This document shows positions 1 through 5,438 of a DNA stretch of 5,772 nucleotides, in pieces. Both the position numbers and the translations under genes were made by a program. The notes under the pieces were generated by a model. It saw only the letters and a list, made by a program, of their open reading frames with translations, was not told the DNA's origin and ran no database searches. This DNA comes from Thermococcus sp. (lineage in GTDB: Archaea > Methanobacteriota_B > Thermococci > Thermococcales > Thermococcaceae). The stretch covers positions 1 to 5,772 of the forward strand of contig WAMH01000076.1 of the NCBI GenBank assembly GCA_015522395.1, in the 5' to 3' direction. The stretch's first letter is position 1, and each line of letters opens with the position of its first letter.

Positions 1-88
1 GTTCTACGTCGATGAAGATTCGCTCCTCAAGAAGATAGCTGCGGAGGGTAGCGCCGAAATAGCTGGGAGCGTTAAGGAGCTGATGTGA
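1..88 (+). CDS. C-terminal end of an upstream gene, probably GspE/TadA-like secretion ATPase (partial)
   Basis: An open frame enters from the left edge (first full codon at position 2) and ends at TGA 86-88. It gives 28 residues beginning FYVDEDSLLKKIAAEG and ending VKELM. The tail is charged, helical-looking and has no membrane segment, which fits a cytosolic protein. Only 10 nt separate it from the first GspF-like gene, so it belongs to the same operon. Archaeal type IV pilus-like loci usually place the hexameric type II/IV secretion ATPase directly before the GspF/TadC membrane genes, so that identity is inferred from context. No ATPase motif lies inside the window, so the product is not proven by sequence. 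The reading frame and stop are clear. Confidence 0.6.
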   Translation, partial: FYVDEDSLLKKIAAEGSAEIAGSVKELM

Positions 89-98
89 GGGGATCGTT

Positions 99-1163
99 GT
101 GGGGATAGCGAGGGTTATAACGGACTTCCTTGAGCGCCTCGGAGGAAAAACGATTGAGGTAGCTGAGACTCCCGTTAAAAGGCTTCCGAAGGGCAAGTCG
201 GTTCAGGAGAGACTGCGGGCTTTGAAGGAACTCCAGAAGGAGATCGAAAGCGAGAAAAAAGAAGTCGAACAGGAGAAGGAGATAGAGGATATACTCGAAT
301 GGAGGAAGAAGGAGATACAGAGCCCCTTCGCGGAGAGGTTTGCGAACGCGATGCTCCGTTATTTCAGGGGGCCTGTTGAGTCGATGGCTTCGTCGATCAA
401 GGGTCTGGACAAGGACCTGTACCGTGCCAACATCCTCATGTCCCCCGACAGGTACGTTGCCCTGATGCTTGGGGTTGCGATTTTCTCGGCTCTCTTTGGG
501 TTCATCTTCGCTTACCTTATGTACATGCCCCTGGGAACTTCGGCTCTGATAGCTTTCCTCGGTTTCTTCGGTGGCTTTTTCTACATGAGGCATTACCCCA
601 AGATGGTTTGGAAGCGCAGGGTTTCGGAGGTTGAAAGGGCCATGCCCTATGCCCTAAGGCACATGGCTGCGCTTTTGAGTGCCGGTGTGGGTATCACCGA
701 GGCCATACTCTCAGTTGCCAAAGCCGACTACGGGGCGATCTCTGAGGAGTTCGATCTCATGCTTCGTGACATGAGGATGGGATCATCCTTTGAGGAGGCC
801 CTCACCAAGTTCGATGAAAAGATGGGCTCCGAGAACGTTAGCAGGGTCGTTAAGCAGATATTGAGGGCGGTCAAGTTCGGTGGAAATCTCTCCGAGATAC
901 TTTACAAGATGGCCGAGGAATTCTCCTTTGAGTACAGGATGAAGCTCGTTGAGTACGTTCAGAAGGTAAATGGTATAGCTTTTATCTATATGTTCATGAC
1001 CATAGTCCTGCCCACGATGTTCGTGGTCGGCATCCTAGCCGGTTCGGTGATGGCTAGGGCTCTCATAATGCCCCCGCAAACTCTCGCCGTTGTCATGCTC
1101 TTCGCGTTCCCGGCTATGTCATTAATAATAGTCAACATGATCAAGAAGGGAGAGCCGAGGTGA
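99..1163 (+). CDS. Type II secretion system F / TadC-like membrane protein with N-terminal coiled coil
   Basis: This 354-residue protein is a GspF-family inner-membrane platform component of an archaeal type IV pilus-like or secretion machine; such proteins couple the cytosolic ATPase to pilin assembly. Residues about 34-75 are very rich in E and K and predicted to form a coiled coil. Membrane segments lie near 119-142 and 146-164. A cytoplasmic GspF domain follows at about 178-290, with the typical MPYALRHMAALLSAGVGITEA stretch and the FGGNLSEIL helix. Two more membrane segments are near 292-318 and 326-347. The start is GTG at 99, because GAGGGGATC (87-95) just upstream pairs well with the archaeal anti-Shine-Dalgarno and the next in-frame ATG is 83 codons in. 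The gene follows the preceding stop by 10 nt and precedes a second GspF-like gene by 6 nt, like the TadB/TadC pair of Tad pili. What it exports is unknown, since no pilin is visible. Confidence 0.88.
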   Translation: MGIARVITDFLERLGGKTIEVAETPVKRLPKGKSVQERLRALKELQKEIESEKKEVEQEKEIEDILEWRKKEIQSPFAERFANAMLRYFRGPVESMASSIKGLDKDLYRANILMSPDRYVALMLGVAIFSALFGFIFAYLMYMPLGTSALIAFLGFFGGFFYMRHYPKMVWKRRVSEVERAMPYALRHMAALLSAGVGITEAILSVAKADYGAISEEFDLMLRDMRMGSSFEEALTKFDEKMGSENVSRVVKQILRAVKFGGNLSEILYKMAEEFSFEYRMKLVEYVQKVNGIAFIYMFMTIVLPTMFVVGILAGSVMARALIMPPQTLAVVMLFAFPAMSLIIVNMIKKGEPR

Positions 1164-1169
1164 AAACCC

Positions 1170-2072
1170 ATGGCAAAACTATCCTCTTCAATGATAGCCC
1201 TGATTGAAAGAATCATCCCGGAAAAGTGGATGAAACGTTATGAAGTGTTCATATACTCCGCTAACATAGGTTTTCTCGCCGCGGAGTTTCTCTCGGTGTC
1301 TCTCCTAACCTCGATAATCTTTGCCCTTCTTGGTTACGTAGCTTCCGGTGGAATTGCGGCCATAGTTGTCTTTATATCCGTTTTCTTGGGCATGGCCTTT
1401 GGTTACCCATACTGGCGCATTACTAAGCGCATGGGTGAGATGGAAAAGATGCTCCCGGACGCGTTCTTCTACCTTGCCAGCTCATTGAGGGCAGGTATAT
1501 CCTTCTCCGAGGCACTTGAAGAGCTCACCACAGCAAAGTTCGGGGCATTGACGGATGAGTTCAGGAGAACCGTGGCGGAGATCAAGAAGGGACGCTCCAC
1601 CGTTGACGCACTGAAGGCCTTCGCACTGCGTAACAGGAGGTCCCAGGTACTTTACCGCTCCATGATGATAATCATAGAAGCCCTCGAGAGGGGTGCCCCG
1701 ATGGGGGATGTTCTCGTCTCCGTTGGAAACGACGTCAGGGAGATACTCCGTATCAAGCAGGAGCGCAAGGCTTCAACCGGGATGCAGGTCATGTTTTTCC
1801 TAGTAACCAGCGGTGTTATCGGCCCGATGATACTGGGCATCGTGTACAAGCTCATGGCATCGATGAACGTGGGCGACATTCATATGCCGGTTGAAACGAT
1901 AGGGAACATACTGCTCGGTTTTGTGGTCCTTCAGGCGGTGGTTTCCGGTCTGGGTATAGGGGTAATAAGAGAAGGGAAGTACACAGCCGGACTAAAGTAC
2001 GTTGTTATGCTCGTGGTCATGGGCGTGGTAATATACAAGGGGGCCACCGGGATGTCAGTTGGCGCCCTCTGA
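1170..2072 (+). CDS. Second type II secretion system F / TadC-like membrane protein
   Basis: This 300-residue protein is the second GspF-family platform subunit of the same operon. Residues 36-57 and 60-79 form a membrane hairpin. The cytoplasmic GspF domain spans about 88-200, with MEKMLPDAFFYLASSLRAGI at 91-110 and the ALERGAPMGDVL helix at 171-182. Further membrane segments lie near 206-226, 243-264 and 274-290. It lacks the N-terminal coiled coil of its upstream neighbour and has an extra hydrophobic C-terminal segment, so the two are diverged paralogues rather than a recent duplication. ATG 1170 is supported by GAGGTGA (1157-1163), which overlaps the stop of the preceding gene with a 6-nt spacer, suggesting translational coupling. 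Its last 18 bp overlap the end of the convergent FKBP gene. By family it would sit in the cytoplasmic membrane and dimerise or pair with the first GspF; that pairing is inferred. Confidence 0.88.
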   Translation: MAKLSSSMIALIERIIPEKWMKRYEVFIYSANIGFLAAEFLSVSLLTSIIFALLGYVASGGIAAIVVFISVFLGMAFGYPYWRITKRMGEMEKMLPDAFFYLASSLRAGISFSEALEELTTAKFGALTDEFRRTVAEIKKGRSTVDALKAFALRNRRSQVLYRSMMIIIEALERGAPMGDVLVSVGNDVREILRIKQERKASTGMQVMFFLVTSGVIGPMILGIVYKLMASMNVGDIHMPVETIGNILLGFVVLQAVVSGLGIGVIREGKYTAGLKYVVMLVVMGVVIYKGATGMSVGAL

Positions 2073-2531
2073 TTCCTTTTTAACTTCCACCACCTCAACC
2101 TCGAAGACAAGGGTCTTGCCCGCCAGCGGGTGGTTGAAGTCGAGTTCAACTCCGTCCTCAGTAACTTTCACTATCTTCGCGATTCCCGAGTCCGTCATTA
2201 CGTACATGCCCTCTATCGGCTCGAGTCCAACCTGGGTGAACTCCGAGACCGGGACCTTGACCACAAGTTCCTGCCTTGGCATACCGTAGGCCTTCTCCGG
2301 CGGAACCGTTACGGTCTTCCTCTCGCCGACTTCCATTCCGATCATGGCCTCATCGAGTCCCGGAATTATCTCGCCTGTCCCCACAGTAACCTCAAGGGGG
2401 CCGTACTCCCTCTCCTCAACGAAGATGTTGTTCTCCCTTGCTATACCCTCGTAACTGGTGTCGAAAACCTCGCCGTTCTCAAACCTTCCAATGTAGTGGA
2501 ACTTCACAGAATCTCCAGCTTCAACCTTCAT
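2055..2531 (-). CDS. FKBP-type peptidyl-prolyl cis-trans isomerase (short archaeal, SlyD-like)
   Basis: This protein catalyses cis-trans isomerisation of prolyl bonds and, in studied archaeal relatives such as the 18-kDa FKBP of Thermococcus sp. KS-1, also has chaperone activity. From ATG 2531 it is 158 residues. The FKBP core carries VFDTSYEG (22-29), VGTGEIIPGLDEAMIGMEVG (50-69) with the IPGLD active-site strand, and PPEKAYG (77-83). An insert-in-flap domain (about 84-127) follows, and the core closes with DFNHPLAGKTLVFEVEV (131-147). Archaeal short FKBPs also share the extra loop around residues 26-46. No signal peptide or membrane segment is seen, so it is cytosolic. An in-frame TTG at 2546 would add five residues, but ATG 2531 has GGAGTTGA 5 nt upstream and a sensible leader after the TATA box, so it is preferred. 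It is convergent with the GspF operon and looks independently transcribed, with no sign of a pilus-specific role. Confidence 0.93.
   Translation of the reverse strand: MKVEAGDSVKFHYIGRFENGEVFDTSYEGIARENNIFVEEREYGPLEVTVGTGEIIPGLDEAMIGMEVGERKTVTVPPEKAYGMPRQELVVKVPVSEFTQVGLEPIEGMYVMTDSGIAKIVKVTEDGVELDFNHPLAGKTLVFEVEVVEVKKESEGAN
2073..2081 (+). terminator. Probable T-rich terminator of the GspF operon
   Basis: TTCCTTTTT follows directly after the TGA of the second GspF gene. Archaeal RNA polymerase stops at short U-rich tracts without needing a hairpin, so this is a fair candidate for intrinsic termination. It lies inside the 3' end of the convergent FKBP gene, where it encodes a lysine/glutamate-rich tail on the other strand. 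It is a short tract, so termination efficiency is uncertain. Confidence 0.4.
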
Positions 2532-2536
2532 TTCCT

Positions 2537-2544
2537 TCAACTCC
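2537..2544 (-). promoter_or_regulatory. Ribosome binding site that decides the FKBP start
   Basis: On the minus strand GGAGTTGA matches GGAGGTGA at 7 of 8 positions and stands 5 nt before ATG 2531. The upstream TTG at 2546 overlaps this element and would leave a leader of only about 8 nt, so the site argues for the ATG. Confidence 0.6.
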
Positions 2545-2576
2545 AAAACTGTTCACTCAAAGGTTGTTCCGGGTTC

Positions 2577-2590
2577 TTATAAACCTTTGG
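2577..2590 (-). promoter_or_regulatory. TATA box and BRE of the FKBP gene
   Basis: On the minus strand CCAAAGG (BRE-like, 2584-2590) is followed by TTTATAA (2577-2583). Archaeal transcription starts about 25 nt past the TATA centre, which puts the start near 2554 and gives a leader of about 23 nt holding the ribosome binding site. This indicates transcription separate from the DUF2118 gene that lies upstream on the same strand. Confidence 0.6.
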
Positions 2591-2636
2591 GCACTGGTAC
2601 ACAAGAATGGGAAAGATTCGTTGGAGAAGAGTGCCA

Positions 2637-3131
2637 TCACTCCTCGGGGAGGATGTAGTAAACGTAGTGCGGCCTCTGGGTTATCTCGTCGATGAACACA
2701 ACCGTCCCTGTTTTGGGGGGCTTGAGGTAGTGGACTTCACCCTTTTTCGTTGTCACCGCCGCGAAGACATCCCCCCTCCTGACGCGGTTTCCAACGTTCG
2801 CTATTATCGTCTTCGTGTAGCCCTCCACGGGGAGAAGGAGAAGTTCGTCCCCTTTCTTGAGGTATATCCTAGTTCTCCCATCGGGAAGGACTATTATGGC
2901 ATCGGTGAGCATTTTTCCCGTTGAACCGTCGACGTACTGGTAAAAGCGGTCGTAGACTTCCTTCACGAGGAATTCCGCCCCATCCTGCTCTATGAACTCG
3001 GGAACTTCGTCCCCTTTTTTGAGCCACACCTCGACGTTTTCTTGGATTATAATGCAGTCCTCCCTAGCTTTTTTCCCCGCGGAGCATCTTCCCTTTTCGA
3101 CCTCGACGTAAAGCCTGGGCATCCCCTCCAC
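2637..3131 (-). CDS. DUF2118 family protein with biotinyl/lipoyl-like domain
   Basis: This 164-residue (from GTG 3131) soluble archaeal protein resembles the DUF2118 family, which has no established function. It opens with PRLYVEVEKGRC (5-16) and the paired cysteines C16 and C26, then YDRFYQYVDG (60-69), TDAIIVLPDGRTRIYLKKGD (76-95) and a C-terminal half of short beta strands. Residues 113-147 (GNRVRRGD, TTKKGEVHYLKPPKTGTVVF) follow the pattern of a biotinyl/lipoyl hairpin, with K129/K130 near the position of the carrier lysine. The protein ends in YVYYILPEE. The frame is open to GTG 3140 (167 residues) and ATG 3122 would give 161. GTG 3131 is chosen because GAGGTGGT lies 4 nt upstream; this choice is moderate at best. 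It is divergent from the DUF4129 operon. No membrane segment or signal peptide is seen. Confidence 0.78.
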   Translation of the reverse strand: MEGMPRLYVEVEKGRCSAGKKAREDCIIIQENVEVWLKKGDEVPEFIEQDGAEFLVKEVYDRFYQYVDGSTGKMLTDAIIVLPDGRTRIYLKKGDELLLLPVEGYTKTIIANVGNRVRRGDVFAAVTTKKGEVHYLKPPKTGTVVFIDEITQRPHYVYYILPEE

Positions 3132-3135
3132 CGTT

Positions 3136-3143
3136 ACCACCTC
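3136..3143 (-). promoter_or_regulatory. Ribosome binding site favouring GTG 3131 for the DUF2118 gene
   Basis: On the minus strand GAGGTGGT matches GAGGTGAT at 7 of 8 positions and is 4 nt before GTG 3131. It overlaps the alternative start GTG 3140. A second purine block, GGAGGGG, touches ATG 3122 with no spacer and so is a poor site for that start. Confidence 0.45.
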
Positions 3144-3161
3144 TCTTTACATAAAGGTAAA

Positions 3162-3174
3162 AGCTTTTAAAGCT
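3162..3174. promoter_or_regulatory. Palindromic TATA-like element in the divergent promoter region
   Basis: AGCTTT and AAAGCT flank a central T, so the AT-rich core reads as a TATA-like box on both strands. For the plus strand, the A-rich GGTAAAA (3157-3162) just upstream is a good BRE. Its centre is 32 nt before ATG 3200, predicting a start of transcription near 3194 and a nearly leaderless mRNA. For the minus strand it predicts a start near 3142, about 11 nt before GTG 3131. The BRE on the minus side is weaker. One element may serve both genes. Confidence 0.5.
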
Positions 3175-3199
3175 GACCTGGGTACACCCTTCGATAGAA

Positions 3200-4063
3200 A
3201 TGTCCACCAGGGCCAATATAGCGGCACTCTTCGGTCTTATAGTTGCGCTCATGGTCCTTCTTATGAACTACAGCGTGGGGACCGGTCCGCTGGAGAAGCA
3301 TCCCCTGAACTTGGAGGCAACCAAAGTCCTTATAATCCTAGACGCCATTGGAATAGCCGCCGCGCTGCTCGTGCTGGCGAGCTGGAAGGACATCTCTGGA
3401 AAGCGTCGTGTTGAGCTTTCGGGTGAGGAGGGTCTCCTCGTCCGCTCGCTTCTGGTCCTTTTCGGCATTGGTCTCCTCTACCTCTCCACGCGCGGGAGGT
3501 CAGGGATTCCCCGCGTTAACTTTACCTCCCTCAACAACACGGCACTCAACAACACGAACGGCTCGCCCATAAACTATACCCCCATACAGGCCACCCACTT
3601 TGAGAATCTAACTGGTAGCAACTCGACCTTTGGAATCCCCTCCGGGTATCTCTTCTACCTCGGGGCGGCTCTCGTTGCCGCTGGTTTCCTCTACTTTGGT
3701 GTCGCTTACTACCGCGACGCCCTCAAAAAAAGGAAGAGAAAGGAGATGCGCGAGAGGGCTTTGAAGTTTGACAGGAAGGTTGAGGAGCTCGGACTTGAGG
3801 CCTTCTCGGACCCACGGGAGGCGGTGGTAGGGATATACAAGAACGCGGTTCTCTGGCTTGAGGTCCTTGGGATACCCTACAAGGAGAGCTGGACCCATTG
3901 GGAGCACGTGAGACACGTTAGCCTCTTTAAGGAGACCTTCGCTGGTCTGACGAGGCTTTTTGAGAAGGCCAGGTACGCCCCCGAGAGGGTAACCTGGGAC
4001 GACGCCAAGAAGGCCCTCGAGCTCTACAGGAAGATGAGGGGGGTCATCGATGAGGGTAAGTAA
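3200..4063 (+). CDS. Four-TM membrane protein with C-terminal DUF4129 domain
   Basis: This 287-residue protein has membrane segments near 6-23, 43-61, 79-97 and 148-170. Basic loops at 62-71 and 173-190 (KKRKRKEMRER) place the N terminus and the C-terminal domain in the cytoplasm. The external loop 98-147 is full of N-x-S/T sequons (N107, N112, N117, N120, N125, N136, N141), suggesting N-glycosylation by the archaeal AglB route; N23 in the first external loop is another. Residues about 200-280 match DUF4129: DPREAVVGIYKNAVLWLE, the T/E pair in WTHWEH, and the FEKARYAPERVTWDDA end. In bacteria DUF4129 often follows a transglutaminase-like domain, but none is present here. The gene starts the operon with small TM protein, MoxR and DUF58, so it is likely a partner or client of that ATPase; this is inferred. 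No strong ribosome binding site precedes ATG 3200, consistent with a near-leaderless transcript. Confidence 0.85.
   Translation: MSTRANIAALFGLIVALMVLLMNYSVGTGPLEKHPLNLEATKVLIILDAIGIAAALLVLASWKDISGKRRVELSGEEGLLVRSLLVLFGIGLLYLSTRGRSGIPRVNFTSLNNTALNNTNGSPINYTPIQATHFENLTGSNSTFGIPSGYLFYLGAALVAAGFLYFGVAYYRDALKKRKRKEMRERALKFDRKVEELGLEAFSDPREAVVGIYKNAVLWLEVLGIPYKESWTHWEHVRHVSLFKETFAGLTRLFEKARYAPERVTWDDAKKALELYRKMRGVIDEGK
3530..3559 (+). repeat. 15-bp tandem duplication inside the sequon-rich loop
   Basis: CTCAACAACACGGCA (3530-3544) is followed at once by CTCAACAACACGAAC (3545-3559): 12 identical leading bases with a 15-bp period. It keeps the frame and encodes LNNTA then LNNTN, so it duplicated one N-glycosylation sequon. 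This suggests the loop grows or shrinks by small in-frame repeats. Confidence 0.65.
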
Positions 4064-4481
4064 GTCCTTGCTAGCGGTCAGCGTCGTCTTTCTTGTGTTG
4101 GCAGTTTTTCCCGCACCATACGCGGTCAGATGGCTGTCCGTCTTGGCTATGGGCCTCCTGCTGGCCGTTTCCCTCTTCGGGTTTGAGGTGGACATCAGCA
4201 GGCCGGAATTCCGGAGGAAACCTCCATCTGAGAAGAAGACGGACGTCGACAGAACTGTCACGCTGATAAGGAAGGCGAAGAAGGGCAAGCTGGCCCGCTC
4301 GCTCCTTGAGGAGAGGATAGCCGGGGTATACGCAACCCTCTCCGATGACTACAACTCCACGTTTCGTTCCCTCATGTCAGAGCCCAACGAGGCTATGAGG
4401 GCCCTCCGCTCAAGCGGAGACGTTCTTGATGGTCTCGAGAAGGCGCTCAAAATTGTGGAGGCTGATTTGAATGAAGATTGA
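4050..4481 (+). CDS. Small two-TM protein of unknown function in the MoxR operon
   Basis: The product is 143 residues and I do not recognise a named family with certainty. Two closely spaced hydrophobic segments (about 6-22 and 27-45) form a membrane hairpin. A short proline/lysine-rich linker (52-63) and a soluble, probably helical domain (about 65-143) follow, with a conserved-looking stretch around RKAKKGKLARSLLEERIAGV (74-93). Positive residues after the hairpin place this domain in the cytoplasm. The start ATG 4050 overlaps the end of the DUF4129 gene by 14 nt and has a GAGGGGGG block upstream. The end overlaps the MoxR gene by 11 nt, so its translation is coupled to both. Small TM proteins between DUF4129 and MoxR/DUF58 genes are also found in haloarchaeal clusters (for example DUF7269), and this may be their counterpart; that link is inference from position and length. 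It is a likely membrane adaptor or substrate for the ATPase. Confidence 0.82.
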   Translation: MRVSKSLLAVSVVFLVLAVFPAPYAVRWLSVLAMGLLLAVSLFGFEVDISRPEFRRKPPSEKKTDVDRTVTLIRKAKKGKLARSLLEERIAGVYATLSDDYNSTFRSLMSEPNEAMRALRSSGDVLDGLEKALKIVEADLNED

Positions 4482-5424
4482 GGAAATACACGAAAAGGGA
4501 AACGCCGTCCTCAACGAGGTCGGCAGGGTTATAGTCGGGAAGGAGAACGTGCTGAAGCTTATGCTGACGACCATCCTATCGGACGGCCACATCCTCCTTG
4601 AGGACCTGCCGGGACTGGCCAAGACCCTGATGGCGAAGAGCTTTGCGAGCGCAATGGGAGTCCAGTTTATGCGCGTCCAGTTTACGCCCGATCTGCTCCC
4701 GAGCGACATCCTGGGCGTTTCTGTGTTCAATCAGAAAACGCTCGAGTTCGAGTTCAGAAAGGGACCCGTCTTCACGAACTTCCTCCTCGCCGATGAAATA
4801 AACCGCGCCCCGCCGAAGACCCAGTCGGCCCTGCTCGAGGCGATGCAGGAGAGGCAGGTGACAGTTGAGGGCAACACCTATGTTCTTCCAAGGCCCTTCA
4901 TCGTCATAGCCACCCAGAACCCGATAGAGCAGGAGGGAACCTACCCCCTCCCGGAAGCCCAGCTTGACCGTTTCCTCGTCAGGCTCCGCGTTGGCTATCC
5001 GACCAAGACCGAGGAGATGGAGATACTCCGCAGGAGGATGGCGAGGAAGAAGGAAGAAGCTGACGTTCAGAGGGTTCTAAGCGCTGAGCAGGTCGTCGAG
5101 ATGCAGAGGGCCATTGAGGACGTCTACGTCAGCGACGCCATACTGGAGTACATAACAGACATCGTAACGGCCACGAGGGAGGACAAGAGGGAGGTGGAGA
5201 TAGGATCCTCGCCGAGGGGTTCGCTCGCATTGCTCAAGCTCTCAAGGGCCTACGCGGCGCTCGAGGGCAGGGACTACGTTATCCCCGACGACGTCAAGGC
5301 CGTTGCGGTTCCCGCTTTGAGCCACAGGCTTATCCTCAAGAGGGAACTCTGGTACACCAAGGTGAGCCCGGAGAGCATAATGGAAAAGATCCTCGGAAAG
5401 GTTCCTGTTCCGAAGTTCGAGTGA
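4471..5424 (+). CDS. MoxR family AAA+ ATPase
   Basis: This 317-residue cytosolic ATPase belongs to the MoxR branch of AAA+ proteins, which act as chaperones that assemble or activate partner complexes, often together with DUF58 or von Willebrand A proteins. The motifs are complete: Walker A DLPGLAKT (45-52, K51), Walker B FLLADEINRAPP (104-115, D108/E109), sensor 1 VIATQNP (145-151, N150), arginine finger in AQLDRF (R167) and sensor 2 GSSPRG (245-250, R249). The C-terminal helical lid runs about 200-317 and includes YVIPDDVKAVAVPALSHRL (269-287). Length is normal for the family. ATG 4471 has GGAGG 9 nt upstream and overlaps the previous gene by 11 nt. A DUF58 gene follows after a 14-nt gap. 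It probably works on the neighbouring membrane proteins; the real substrate cannot be read from sequence. Confidence 0.96.
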   Translation: MKIEEIHEKGNAVLNEVGRVIVGKENVLKLMLTTILSDGHILLEDLPGLAKTLMAKSFASAMGVQFMRVQFTPDLLPSDILGVSVFNQKTLEFEFRKGPVFTNFLLADEINRAPPKTQSALLEAMQERQVTVEGNTYVLPRPFIVIATQNPIEQEGTYPLPEAQLDRFLVRLRVGYPTKTEEMEILRRRMARKKEEADVQRVLSAEQVVEMQRAIEDVYVSDAILEYITDIVTATREDKREVEIGSSPRGSLALLKLSRAYAALEGRDYVIPDDVKAVAVPALSHRLILKRELWYTKVSPESIMEKILGKVPVPKFE

Positions 5425-5426
5425 GC

Positions 5427-5432
5427 AGGTGA
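5427..5432 (+). promoter_or_regulatory. Ribosome binding site favouring GTG 5439 for the DUF58 gene
   Basis: AGGTGA lies 6 nt before GTG 5439 and just past the MoxR stop. The other in-frame starts (ATG 5454, 5478, 5514) have no properly spaced site; GGGAGG touches ATG 5514 directly. Confidence 0.5.
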
Positions 5433-5438
5433 GGCTGA

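Noticed and set aside
72..593. 173-codon open frame on the minus strand opposite the first GspF gene
   Set aside because: It is the mirror of a clear GspF protein. Its leucine-rich stretch simply reflects the glutamate/lysine-rich coiled coil codons read backwards.
2130..2582. 150-codon plus-strand frame opposite the FKBP gene
   Set aside because: It has no domain or ribosome binding site and is fully antisense to an FKBP with all family motifs.
2587..2636. Possible terminator of the DUF2118 gene in the pyrimidine-rich spacer on the minus strand
   Set aside because: The minus strand has only short runs such as CTTTCCC and ATTCTT, with no T tract of five or more, so I cannot support a terminator; read-through into the FKBP gene is possible.
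2607..2924. 105-codon plus-strand frame opposite the DUF2118 gene
   Set aside because: It is antisense to a conserved family protein and has composition unlike a real protein.
3608..4288. 226-codon open frame on the minus strand across the DUF4129 and small TM genes
   Set aside because: It lies antisense to two well-supported genes, shows no recognisable domain, and long antisense frames are common in GC-rich archaeal coding DNA.
4603..4626. Walker A of MoxR has aspartate (DLPGLAKT) where many relatives have glycine
   Set aside because: This position varies between G and D in MoxR proteins, and the essential G-x-x-K-T residues are intact, so no loss of activity is implied.
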